From: Ruminococcus sp. NK3A76
GTDB taxonomy: Bacteria > Bacillota > Clostridia > Oscillospirales > Ruminococcaceae
Assembly: GCF_000686125.1 (NCBI RefSeq)
Contig: NZ_JMMA01000002.1
Span: 1 to 64,000, forward strand
Direction: 5' to 3'
DNA: 64,000 bases
Position numbers and translations under genes: made by a program. Shown in pieces: positions 1-9,000 of the stretch. Within the stretch, counting starts at the first letter, position 1. Every line of letters begins with the position of its first letter. The notes beneath the pieces were generated by a model. It made no database searches. It worked only from the letters and a program-made list of their open reading frames with translations, and had not been told where the DNA came from.

Positions 1-958
1 GGTAGAGGCTTTTATATACTCTTTACCGACATCATCAAGCCCCTCAATAGCCGCAATAAATCTAAGCTGACCGTCTGTGTAGTCTTTAGTTTCAATTGTG
101 ATCCGAAAATGTTCATTCTCTGTTACATATTCTCCAAACTGAGCTGTCTGCTCTGATCTGCTGTCAGTAACTATATCTTTTTCGGGGCGGTAGTTACCCA
201 TATTATTATCAAGCCTTCCAAGCGCTAAGGGCACACCAAATGCCGCAACAGCGACAGCACCGGCAGTAACAAGCTTTACAGCGATACTCTTTCCTGCTAA
301 CCTTGCGGCACCGGATGCAGCAGCTTTGGCATAGCTTGCATCTGCCGTGTCTGAAAGCAGAGAATTTATTGGGAATGCCGCAAGCATACCACTGCCAAAA
401 AGCTTTTCTATCCTTTTGCGGATAGTTTTTCTTGCCTTATATAGCTTTTGCTTTGCGTTGTTTTCATTCGTTCCGAGAGAGCCTGCCACCTCGGCAACAG
501 ACATATCTTCAAAGTAATACAGTATCACCGCCGAGCGCTGATCAGCAGGCAGCCGTCAATTACAGCCTTTAGCTTTTCTTTCGTGTCTTTGTTCACGGCA
601 TAGTCCTCGGGCAGCATGATAGGCTCATTCAAGCAGCATCAGCAAGGGTGCGCTCCATTTGCTCGTCGTCCTCAAAATGCTCAGACCCCGAGCTGTCCTT
701 AATACTTTTGACGCATTTGCTGTAAGCAATCGAATAAAGCCACCCGATGAATGACTCACCCGAGCGCAGCTTTGATATATTTTCAAAGGCTGCGGCAAAG
801 GTCTCGGAAGCGATATCCTGCGCCGCATCAGCATTTTTAACATTCCGCTTTGCAAAGAAAAACACCTTTTCATGAAACTCTCTATACAGCGTTTCAAAAG
901 CTACCTTATCACCCTTCTGCGCTTTTTTTGCAAGAGCGCTTATCTCTGTTTTGTTCAT
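1..958 (-). pseudogene. Membrane-anchored ECF sigma factor, frameshifted, runs off left edge
   Basis: From the ATG at 958 (GAGGTG ribosome site) the minus strand encodes sigma region 2 (GDKVAFETLYREF, then SFIGWLYSIAYSKC), closely matching the sigma domain at 6050. The frame stops near 629, resumes one base away as LNEPIMLPEDYAVNKDTKEK, and breaks again near 555 before region 4 (SVAEVAGSLGTNENNAKQKL). Both breaks look like single missing bases outside homopolymers. The C-terminus continues into one membrane segment (about 240-310) and an extracytoplasmic domain cut off by the window edge. So this was a sigma factor tethered to a membrane sensor domain; it is now either a decaying gene or contains two sequence errors. 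It is a paralogue of the 6050 gene in its sigma part only. Confidence 0.75.
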
Positions 959-1079
959 CAGTGTCACCCACCTCTCTGCCCAATAGTCCTCGGTATGTGT
1001 CAAGATACTGCTCATCTGATGGGGAATCGTCAAATTGCAGGAGTATCCATTTTATCAGCTCATCAAGAGAAATCTCCAT
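909..1079 (-). CDS. Small ORF overlapping the start of the sigma gene
   Basis: A 56-residue ORF beginning MEISLDELIKWILLQ, with ribosome site AAAGGAAAGGGGCGG before the ATG at 1079. It overlaps the sigma start at 958 in another frame, so the two are probably translationally coupled. The ORF upstream of the sigma-FtsX fusion (5923) has the same arrangement and a similar start (MVDIDDLISWLLAQ) and a near-identical ribosome site, which supports its being real. The function is unknown. A regulatory partner of the sigma factor is an inference from position only. Confidence 0.6.
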   Translation of the reverse strand: MEISLDELIKWILLQFDDSPSDEQYLDTYRGLLGREVGDTDEQNRDKRSCKKSAEG

Positions 1080-1220
1080 ATCGCCGCCCCTTTCCTTTGC
1101 TCTCATAGGTATAGAGTTTTTTTAAGGAAAATGGTTAGCGGACAAATATATTTTTGTTATCATGTACAAGGCTGTGACCGTTTTATTGTGCAATTTGATG
1201 TCATAGATAACGATAGGATT

Positions 1221-1249
1221 ATTATATCATAGATGCTTATATTTATCAA
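1221..1249 (-). promoter_or_regulatory. SigA-type promoter for the left sigma locus
   Basis: On the minus strand TTGATA and TATAAT are separated by 17 bases, about 140 bases upstream of the small ORF at 1079. Confidence 0.65.
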
Positions 1250-1256
1250 ACAAAAC

Positions 1257-1298
1257 GGACGCAATGCCCATAGCCGAGGAATGCGTCCGGTTTCATTT
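1257..1298. terminator. Hairpin GGACGCA/TGCGTCC with T-rich flank
   Basis: A 7-bp stem, 14-base loop region and T-rich sequence on both sides. It separates the minus-strand sigma promoter from the mobile element and may block read-through. Confidence 0.4.
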
Positions 1299-1465
1299 TT
1301 GTTAGGGTGTAATCCTATCGTAAATCTAAATATTTTGTAAACATGGGCGATTTTGCCTTAACTTTCGCCCGAAATCCTAGGTATAAGTGAGAGGCTTTTA
1401 TTTTCGATGAAAAATATTTCTTGATGAAACCGCCTGCACCCTCTTTATCAGAATGCTGTGCAAGT

Positions 1466-1679
1466 CACACATTTTACATAGGTCTGATTTGTTGAATTCG
1501 GAGAAAATATTTTTGGAAGGCTAAATATCACTTAAAAATATACCGCATTATGTAGTGTCTTATGGAGGGAGTTTTACTAAATCATTATGCAGCCCAAGTA
1601 CATTTAAGCAAAGCGACTATGCCGCAGCGTCTATATGCAAACCATACATTTTTCACAGGTCGGAATTGTTGAATACAGA
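1466..1679. repeat. Imperfect direct repeats in a 700-bp noncoding stretch left of the mobile element
   Basis: The stretch 1300-2015 has no convincing gene. It holds two imperfect ~37-bp direct repeats (1466-1503 and 1641-1679) sharing the core AGGTC-GAATTGTTGAAT, and a weaker partial copy near 1819. A CACCCTC motif recurs nearby (about 1436, 1752 and 1793). Such arrays can be integrase arm sites, replication iterons or regulator sites; which one applies here is not clear. Confidence 0.45.
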
Positions 1680-2015
1680 TATAAATATTACAACTTTACC
1701 GAAACCGCTTATATAATCATCTCTAAATGTCGGTACTAGTGAAGGCTATGCTACACCCTCTACTGTCTGCATATATTTTGCAATAACTGCACACCCTCAA
1801 TGATTACCATTTGTGTAACCATACAGTTTTTCAAAAAACCATTAGCTTTTCCGCTCGTCATTCAGAATTAACTTATGAAAGGCACATATTTCTTCCTGCC
1901 TCGCCAGCAGAAGAAAAAGTGCAAAGTCACACACACAATCGTCCAGACACGAAAGGAGGAAACAGCAGCGTACATTAAAACCATACAAAACAAAAATCAG
2001 AGAGGAGAATGACAT

Positions 2016-2309
2016 TTGAATTTAACAGAAAAGCAGCAGATCATTTCACAGATAGCCCAGCTATTGGAGCAGCTTATCGAAGCGGAAACGACCGAGCCTT
2101 CACCGCAGCAAGATCAGAGCAAAACTCATCCGCTTGAAATGCTCACAGTCAAGGAGTGTGCTGCACTTGTGAACGGCTTATCTGAGCATACAGTCCGTCA
2201 GCTTGTCGCACAGGATAAGATTGCCTATGTAAGAGCAGGCAGTGGTGTGAGGGGCAAGATACTTGTGAGCAAAGCGTCGCTGCTAAAGTATCTTGGAGTA
2301 GCAAATTGA
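2016..2309 (+). CDS. Excisionase-like HTH protein of the mobile element
   Basis: 97 residues with a TTG start at 2016 preceded by AGAGGAGAA. The N-terminal ~45 residues are Gln/Glu-rich and possibly helical. Residues ~45-95 (LTVKECAALVNGLSEHTVRQL, then a basic wing and a final helix) fit the HTH_17/excisionase DNA-binding fold. In small mobilizable elements this protein usually directs excision with the integrase or controls transfer genes. It stands upstream of the hairpin region and mob genes. A hairpin (CCCTGC/GCAGGG) follows the stop codon. The family is recognised from its pattern; the role is inferred from context. Confidence 0.7.
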   Translation: MNLTEKQQIISQIAQLLEQLIEAETTEPSPQQDQSKTHPLEMLTVKECAALVNGLSEHTVRQLVAQDKIAYVRAGSGVRGKILVSKASLLKYLGVAN

Positions 2310-2401
2310 ACGTAAAAAAAATCGCCCTGCCGAGGGCAGCAGGGTGAAATGTGTAAATACGATTATTTAAATTTATACTTTACATAATTACGCAAGTACA
2401 G

Positions 2402-2508
2402 AAAGTCCCGGCAAAAAACCGGCACTTTCCCGCAGAGATCAACGTGGTTGACCTCTGCGGTGTTTAGAGGCTTTGCAGCTCTAAACGCAGGCTCGGCAAA
2501 AGCGAGCC
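2402..2508. other. Candidate oriT: four consecutive inverted repeats
   Basis: Four hairpins lie end to end just upstream of mobC: 2402-2428 (AAAGT-CCGG/CCGG-ACTTT), 2430-2460 (CCGCAGAG/CTCTGCGG with TCAAC/GTTGA inside), 2462-2486 (GTTTAGAG/CTCTAAAC) and 2490-2508 (GGCTCG/CGAGCC). Dense inverted repeats immediately before a MobC-relaxase pair are typical of MOBP origins of transfer. The nic site cannot be placed by eye. Confidence 0.55.
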
Positions 2509-2538
2509 GAATAGCAAAAACCAAAAAAGAAAGGACTG

Positions 2539-2886
2539 ATGAAAATAGCAAGAAAAAACAAAACGCTCCGCCGCAAGGAGATAGTGTATTCAGCCGAGGA
2601 ATGGGCACAGATCGAAAAGCAGGCTGCTGAGTGTCACTTGAAAACCTCTACTTTTATTAGGGCGATGTCGCTGAATGGGAAGATAAAAGTTGTTGACCTA
2701 AAAGAACTTGCACCCCTGCTCAATGGTATGAGAATCATCTCGAAAAATATCAATCAGGTGGCGAAGAAAGCAAACGAAACGTGCAGCATTTATGCCGAGG
2801 ATATTGATAAGCTGAAAGGAGATGTTGCTGAACTTTGCCGTACTGTAAATCTGTGGCTGTCCACCGTAACGTCAAGCAAGCGCTGA
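2539..2886 (+). CDS. MobC-like relaxosome accessory protein
   Basis: 115 residues, basic at the start, then EEWAQIEKQAAECHLKTSTF and IRAMSLNGKI, which fit the ribbon-helix-helix and C-terminal region of bacterial mobilisation protein MobC (INQVAKKANE). MobC proteins bind oriT and help the relaxase open the duplex. The gene follows the hairpin cluster and overlaps the relaxase start by about 50 bases, the usual mobC-mobA layout. The ATG at 2539 is preceded by AAAGAAAGGA. Confidence 0.85.
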   Translation: MKIARKNKTLRRKEIVYSAEEWAQIEKQAAECHLKTSTFIRAMSLNGKIKVVDLKELAPLLNGMRIISKNINQVAKKANETCSIYAEDIDKLKGDVAELCRTVNLWLSTVTSSKR

Positions 2887-3914
2887 CCTACATTCTCAAC
2901 CCCGACAAGACCGACGAGCGAGTTTTGACGATCTCGCTGAATTGCATGACCGAGCCCGATTTCGCCTACACGCAGATGAAGACGGTTTACGAGCAGTACG
3001 CAAGGCGCAGCTATGATGCCACTCCGAGCAAAAGCGGCAAAAGCCCCGTCAAGGCTATCCACTACATAATGAGCTTTGCCAATTCCGAGGGCGTTACTCC
3101 GGAGCTTGCCCACAAGATAGGCATGGCATTTGTCCGCAAAATGTTTGGTGACGATGTGCAGGCAGTCATTGCAACTCATGTCAATACTGATCACATTCAC
3201 AATCATATACTGATAAATTCTTACTCGCTCACAGGTAAGCGGTTTTATGACAACAAGGCATCTGTCCGAAGAATGCGTGAGGTCACGAACGGGGTGTGCC
3301 GTGCTTTTGGAGTTGAGCCTGCACTCAACTTTGAGAACGAGGGGAGGTCTATTAGTTACTCCGAATGGCAGCACAAAAAGAAAGGCACTTCGTGGAAGGA
3401 GCATATTCGTAATGCTATCGACAGCTTGATACCCAGTGTCAGCAGCTTTGATGATTTGCTTGCGGAGCTTGAAAGGCTTGGCTTTACGGTCAAGCGTGAT
3501 AAGAATTTTTTGATAAAAGCCCCCGGGCAGCAGCGTTCGGTCAGCTTGTGGAAGTTGGGGGAGGACTACACGGAGGAGTCACTCAATGCGAGAATAGGTA
3601 TGATTCAGGTTTTTGCAAAGCCTATTAAAAAACAAGTTGATGTTTACAAACTCTCGGAGATGTTGTCTGTTATCAGCAAAGATCATATTTCATCAATCGG
3701 TGATCTGGAGGGGAGAATCATGCAATTGAGAAAAGAATATGAAAAGACTAAGGGTGAGGAATGTCGAGATAAGCTAAGAGTATATCAAGATATTAAGGAT
3801 ACATACAAGGAAATATCTCGGGGGGATTATATCTCCAAGCTTGTAGAGAAAGAAAAACTCCGCAGGGAGCAAGAACAGAAAAAGCAGCCACCAAAAAAGA
3901 AACACCACCGATAA
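2835..3914 (+). CDS. MOBP-type relaxase / mobilization nuclease
   Basis: 359 residues with a TTG start (MPYCKSVAVHRNVKQALTYI), the standard beginning of this family, with GGAG upstream. The N-terminal relaxase domain has the candidate catalytic tyrosine in the first helix (ALTYILNP) and the metal-binding triad THVNTDHIHNH near residues 115-125. The C-terminal third is highly charged and helical (KKKHHR end). It nicks oriT and pilots the strand into a recipient. No type IV secretion or coupling protein genes are present, so the element must borrow conjugation machinery from another element. Confidence 0.9.
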   Translation: MPYCKSVAVHRNVKQALTYILNPDKTDERVLTISLNCMTEPDFAYTQMKTVYEQYARRSYDATPSKSGKSPVKAIHYIMSFANSEGVTPELAHKIGMAFVRKMFGDDVQAVIATHVNTDHIHNHILINSYSLTGKRFYDNKASVRRMREVTNGVCRAFGVEPALNFENEGRSISYSEWQHKKKGTSWKEHIRNAIDSLIPSVSSFDDLLAELERLGFTVKRDKNFLIKAPGQQRSVSLWKLGEDYTEESLNARIGMIQVFAKPIKKQVDVYKLSEMLSVISKDHISSIGDLEGRIMQLRKEYEKTKGEECRDKLRVYQDIKDTYKEISRGDYISKLVEKEKLRREQEQKKQPPKKKHHR

Positions 3915-3943
3915 ATATTCAAAGATTTAACGCAACTTTTATA

Positions 3944-3994
3944 TTGAACAAATCAGCGGAATGTGTTATACTGAATATACGATATATTCCGCTG
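3944..3994 (+). promoter_or_regulatory. Integrase promoter overlapped by an inverted repeat operator
   Basis: TTGAAC (3944) and TATACT (3967) are spaced by 17 bases. A perfect 9-bp inverted repeat CAGCGGAAT/ATTCCGCTG (3954-3962 and 3986-3994) brackets the -10 box. This is a likely repressor site, for example for the element's own HTH protein. Confidence 0.6.
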
Positions 3995-4010
3995 TCGGAA
4001 AGGAGTTAAA

Positions 4011-4061
4011 ATGATAAGACAGCAGAATAAAACCACCACACGAAAGGTGGTGGCAGAATGA
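4011..4061 (+). CDS. Leader peptide translationally coupled to the integrase
   Basis: A 16-codon ORF, MIRQQNKTTTRKVVAE, with its own site (GGAAAGGAGTTAAA) ends in TGA overlapping the integrase ATG (ATGA at 4058-4061). Within it a perfect 7-bp hairpin, CCACCAC(4033)/GTGGTGG(4047), buries the integrase ribosome site AAGGTGG. Translation of the leader would open the hairpin, which suggests coupled or attenuated control of integrase synthesis. Confidence 0.6.
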   Translation: MIRQQNKTTTRKVVAE

Positions 4062-5254
4062 ATATACAGGAGCGCAAGAATAAAGAAGGCAAGATAACCT
4101 CGTTTCGTATTCGTGTTTTCGATCATCGTGACGCTCAGACGGGCAAGCAGGTGTTCAAAACTTTATCCGTAAAATACGATAATACTAAATCGGCTCAGTG
4201 GAATCGTAAGAACGCTGAAAAGCAGGGTGCGGTCTTTGAAAAAGGTGTGGAGGAACAGACAGTTTGTGATTCTCGTATCACGTTTGACAATTACTGCGAA
4301 TACTTTCTGAGGATAAAGGAACAGCAGGGTATAAAAAGCTCGACACTATACAGTTATAAATACAGAAGGAATAAGCTCGCACCGTTTATCGGGCATATCC
4401 AGCTAAAAAATTTGCTGCCGAATACTTTGAACCGTGCTTATGCCGATATGGTTGACAGCGGCATCACAAGGAAATACATTCATGAGCTTCATATTTTTAT
4501 CCATAACGTAATGCAGTTAGCTCTGCGTGAGGGAATAATCCCTCGGAATTATTCCGAAGCGGCACTTCCGCCAAAAAAAGAACGTCCGAATATATCAGCG
4601 ATCGGTGAAGAAGAGCTTGGCAGATTTTTCGCTTGTCTGTACGCAGACAAGGAGCATTATATGTATCAGGTGTTTTTTAGTATGCTTTTAGCGACGGGCT
4701 GCCGCATTGGTGAACTGTGTGCGCTGACATGGAAAGACATTGATCTTGAAAAGAACAGGATACATATATGGAGGCATTTCGTTCAAGATCATAACGGCTG
4801 GCATATTGACGAGGGCTGTAAGACAACAGCAGGAGAGCGCTGGCTGTATATGGATAATGACACAATGAATATGTTGAAAGAGTACAGAGCCTATTATTTC
4901 CAGACAGGCAAGAAGTACGGAAGCAAGTGGGACTGGTTCAAAAATGCGGTATTCTTTACGCACTGTCATCACCCCGGAGATTTTACCAAGCCTAATACTG
5001 TCAGAATGTGGTTCCAGACTTTTCTGAAAAAGAACGGGCTACCGAATTATCACCCGCATCAGTTTCGTCATACTGCGATTAGTTTGCAGCTCCAGGCAGG
5101 GATAAGCGTACCTGATGTATCCAAACGTGCAGGACACGCACGACCGGACGTCACACTCTCAATATACGCCCACACGCTCAAAAACAACGATGTGCATTGC
5201 TGCGAAGCCGTTACGAAAGTTCTGCCGGATATGCCAAAGCATAAGACAGGTTAG
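4058..5254 (+). CDS. Tyrosine recombinase (Tn916/phage-type integrase)
   Basis: 398 residues. The N-terminal arm-binding domain (~1-60) is followed by a SAM-like core-binding domain (~70-170) and the catalytic domain. Catalytic residues are visible: Arg in LLATGCRIGELCALTW, Lys region near the DEGCKTTAGER strand, HQFRHTAISLQLQAG (His-x-x-Arg), GHARPDV, and the nucleophile in LSIYAHTLK. It integrates and excises the element. It is the last gene of the mobile module. The att sites could not be defined from one copy of the junction. Confidence 0.93.
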   Translation: MNIQERKNKEGKITSFRIRVFDHRDAQTGKQVFKTLSVKYDNTKSAQWNRKNAEKQGAVFEKGVEEQTVCDSRITFDNYCEYFLRIKEQQGIKSSTLYSYKYRRNKLAPFIGHIQLKNLLPNTLNRAYADMVDSGITRKYIHELHIFIHNVMQLALREGIIPRNYSEAALPPKKERPNISAIGEEELGRFFACLYADKEHYMYQVFFSMLLATGCRIGELCALTWKDIDLEKNRIHIWRHFVQDHNGWHIDEGCKTTAGERWLYMDNDTMNMLKEYRAYYFQTGKKYGSKWDWFKNAVFFTHCHHPGDFTKPNTVRMWFQTFLKKNGLPNYHPHQFRHTAISLQLQAGISVPDVSKRAGHARPDVTLSIYAHTLKNNDVHCCEAVTKVLPDMPKHKTG

Positions 5255-5359
5255 GTCAAAGAAATGACAGAAACGATACCACTAACTTGTTGTATCTTAA
5301 AAGTTGACCAATTGTTGACCAAAGGGTTTATTCTATGGTGAAAAAAGTGCGGAAATGAC

Positions 5360-5476
5360 GTAGATACGTGGAGTGATAAGGGAGTGTTGGCCTTAACTTG
5401 TCCTTTATTGGTATGAAAAACTGCCGCAAGTTAAGCAAATGTGATTAATGCATCTTTTTGCAAAATGGTGTATCTA
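5360..5476. repeat. Nested inverted repeats downstream of the integrase
   Basis: GTAGATAC (5360) pairs with GTATCTAC (5469), and inside them CTTAACTTG (5392) pairs with CAAGTTAAG (5427). The position directly after the integrase suits an attachment or recombinase-binding region, but no matching direct repeat was confirmed at the left end. Apart from the two terminators listed next, I see nothing else in 5255-5890. Confidence 0.4.
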
Positions 5477-5554
5477 CGCAGTTTTACAAAAGATAGGCGA
5501 AGGCATAAAAGGCATCATCGGCTCTTCGATCCCTTCTGCCCCTGCCAGATCATG

Positions 5555-5595
5555 ATCTCGCAAATTACGTAAATTCGTGGTTTGCGAGATTTTTT
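5555..5595 (+). terminator. Rho-independent terminator
   Basis: Stem ATCTCGCAAA/TTTGCGAGAT followed by TTTTT. It likely closes the mobile element transcripts. Confidence 0.7.
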
Positions 5596-5640
5596 ACGTT
5601 TTCTCTTTTGTTCTTTATTTGTAGTCACGATTCTCGCCTC

Positions 5641-5676
5641 GCTCTCCTTTTCAAAAAAAGGGAGAGCATTTTTTTA
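5641..5676 (+). terminator. Rho-independent terminator
   Basis: Stem GCTCTCC/GGAGAGC followed by ATTTTTTT. A second terminator insulates the sigma-FtsX operon from the element. Confidence 0.6.
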
Positions 5677-5922
5677 CCTCTTCGAGAGTATAGATGTCAT
5701 GTTCTTTGTCTTCCTCGGCAAATGTTGTTTTTTTGAGGGGCTACTTGTCCTCATCTCTTGAAAATACGATCAAAAAGGTATATAATCAAATAACAGATAC
5801 CGAAAAAAATGCACAATCACCTACTTGCTATTTTGTTTAAAAGGTAGAAAAAGTAAAAGCGAGGGTAAGATAATCCGCCCTTGACCGACTATATAATATA
5901 AACTGATAAAAGGGGCGGTTTT

Positions 5923-6063
5923 ATGATGGTTGATATTGATGACCTGATAAGCTGGCTGCTTGCACAGGGTGAAAAGGAGCTTGATTTCAGCGCCGAGCAG
6001 CAGCAAAGGATATATGAAAGGATTTTTTTAAAAAAGGAGGCGGACGAGCTTGGACAGGAATGA
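5923..6063 (+). CDS. Small ORF preceding the sigma-FtsX fusion
   Basis: 46 residues (MMVDIDDLISWLLAQ to ADELGQE), with ribosome site AAAAGGGGCGG. A TATAAT (5892) lies 25 bases upstream of its start. It overlaps the TTG start of the sigma-FtsX gene by 14 bases, so translation is probably coupled. The left sigma locus has a related ORF in the same position (909-1079). No domain is recognised and no membrane segment is present. A sigma-binding or regulatory peptide is possible but unproven. Confidence 0.6.
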   Translation: MMVDIDDLISWLLAQGEKELDFSAEQQQRIYERIFLKKEADELGQE

Positions 6064-9000
6064 TGTGGCTTACCTTGCCGAAAGTGCACGGGCAGGTGAC
6101 AAGTCCGCCTTTGAAAAGCTATACTATGAATTTGGCAGAAAGGTGTATTATTTCGTAAGACAGAATTTAGGTGATGACGAGGGTGTAGAAGATGTTGTTT
6201 CCGAGATATTTATCGCAGCCTTTGAAAACATAAGTACACTAAGAAAGGGCGAATCCTTTGTGGGGTGGCTTTATTCTATTGCCTACAAAAAGTGCGCCGA
6301 TCATATACGGGATAACTCGGGCAGGGAGCTGCCGCAGAGCCCCGAGCAGCTCGACACCCTCCTCGAATCCGCCCGCCTGAACGAACCCATCATGCTCCCC
6401 GACGACTACGCTGTCAACGAGGAGACAAAGGCGCAGCTTAGCGAGATAATAAACAGTCTGTCCTCCGATATGCGTGCGGCGGTGATAATGTATTACTACG
6501 ATGAGATGACTGTCTCCGAGGTCGCCGAGGCTATGGGCACAAATGAAAACAACGTCAGCCAGAAGCTTTTCAGGGCTCGAAAGCGCATCAAGGAAAAGAT
6601 AGAAAAGCTGCGCTCAGCTGATGGCTATTTCGCCGCCGCACCAATGGGCGCTGTGCTTGAAAACTTAAGCGACAGCGGCCTTTACATAGCCGCAGGAACG
6701 GCGATCGCATTCGGCCTTACGGTCGGGCTCAACAAGCTGAGCGACGGGGCGGCGAAGGTGCTTTTCTACATCACTCGCAAATACTGGTCAAGGCACAAGA
6801 AATCGCTTGCAGCGCTGCTGTTTTCGGGGGTGCTGCTTTGTGCGGTGGTGTGCTGTGCGTTTTTGATGCTGCGGCAAAGCTTTAACCGCTATCTAAATAT
6901 GAATTATGACAATGCAGGCGGCTTTACATATATGCTTAACAGTAAATATGAAAAAGAAATAGAATTCCTTTCCAATGAAGACACGTTATGCGGCAAAGTT
7001 TACTGCTACGGCAAAACAGGCGCATTTGGCAAGCATTATACCTATGGCTCACTTGACGATCCCTATGAGCTTGCACATATTCCGATTGATAAAGGCAGAC
7101 TGCCGGAAAATGAAAGCGAGATAGCTATAGATAAAACTACACTCAACAAGCTCGGCTTTTACGGCACTGTCGGAGATACGATCACCCTTGACATGGGAAC
7201 GTATACCCTTGTAGGTATTATCAATGAAATGTACGGCAAATGTCGTCCGTTCTCTGAGATACAAGAGGAATTGCAGCACGAAAACGATCTGTATTATGGA
7301 GGTAGCGAAATATCCGAACCGTTTCCTATGATATTCATAGCACCCGGGCGGGAAAGCGATGCGTTATACTCATATACAATGCTTGATAATGACTACCCGT
7401 ATTCAAATGATGAGCTTTATGCACTTCGTGAAGATGATGACGAAACATTTTTTCCCTCTGATATGGTACTGGTCAATTATGACAAGGCTTACTGCGCCGA
7501 TATTGAAATTTTTCAAGACGGCTTTTATAAAGACATTTATCACCTATACTATATTTCCGGGATAGCTGCTTTTGTAGCTGTTTTGTCTGTAATAGCAGTG
7601 ATGAGAAATATCTTTGCAGAGCGCGAAAACAGCATTGCCATGCTTCGCAGGATAGGTGTTTCAAAAAAGCAAATAAGAGTAATGTATACTATTGAGTGCT
7701 TGATACTTGGTGTCATACAGAGTGTCATCGGTCTCCTGCTTGGTTGTGCTGCTCATTTTGGAATATATAAGTTTCAGGTCTGCATTCTTGAGATGAGCAG
7801 CTACAGCGGTTTTACAAATGATGATGATGTGCTGCGCAATACTGTTTCTCCGTTTATTATAGCGATATGCTTTTCGTTTGCGGCATTGATAGTTGGATAT
7901 ATTGTATCAACAATCTTAACGTATCTTAAAGCATTTTACAGAAAAAGAAAAAAAGCCGCCTCACTTTACAGCTGCATTTCAAGAGCATTTGCAAACAGAG
8001 CAGTAACGGTAATTCAGACTTTCAGCCTTGCACTTATTTGCTTTGGAACTGTTTTGGGATATATGGTATGTCTTGAATACGGCTGGTATTATAACGAGGA
8101 AACCGGCGAATATACCGACCCGATAAACACACATTTCGGCGATAATGACAGGTTTGATTTTAATGAGGACAAAATCGCAGAATATTATAGTGTTCAGCCG
8201 CCATTAGATGTTGAAATCGGTTCATTTTCATTTGCAAGAGAAACTGAAAGCAACTTTGGAATAGATGACAGTACAGCGTCACGGCTTGAAAATGCGGTAT
8301 CGACCGGTTATCTTCCGCAGACATTTATTATTTGTGATAGCCAAAACAGTTTAAAATATAGTATTACATACGGCACAGATGAGGAAAAGGAATTCTTTAA
8401 GCAGTATTCCTCGCAGCAAGGAAAAGCACTGATCGATTCAGGTAAGACACTGTATAAATGCCCGACTAAGTTAGCGGATATCAATACTATCGAGAGCTTA
8501 TCGCAGTATGTTGTACAAGGGGAAATAAATGCTGAAAAGCTATTAAACGGTGACGAGGCAATTCTTGTTGTAAATACTGACGAAACGCCACTTGATTCGG
8601 GAATGACTATTACTCTTGGTTCATCAGCAACGTTAAATGGCTTTGGTATTGAAAGTGTAGTGACCAATGATGTTACAATCGGTGCTGTGATAGCTCTGCC
8701 TAAATCAATAGACCGAATATCAAAATATGCCACATTTGGAGGAAACGACTATTCTCTGCTGACGACCTGTGCCGGTGCAAAGAAGCTTGGCCTTCACAAC
8801 GCCGCCTATACCGAAATATTTGCAAGAGAAGCACTTTCAAGCGGTTCAGTACCAATGGGCACGGGAATGACTATGGTCTCTTACCGACAACGCAGGCATG
8901 AAATATTGATAGCTGACCTTACCAAATATGGCTCGGCAGGACTTTTGATCATTGTAATGTCGCTGCTTGGCTTTGCAGCTTACTTCAATGGTATTGGCAT

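Noticed and set aside
1361-5402. Shared GCCTTAACTT at about 1364 and 5391 as attachment sites
   Set aside because: Only ten bases match and the flanks do not; too weak to call att sites without an empty-site comparison.
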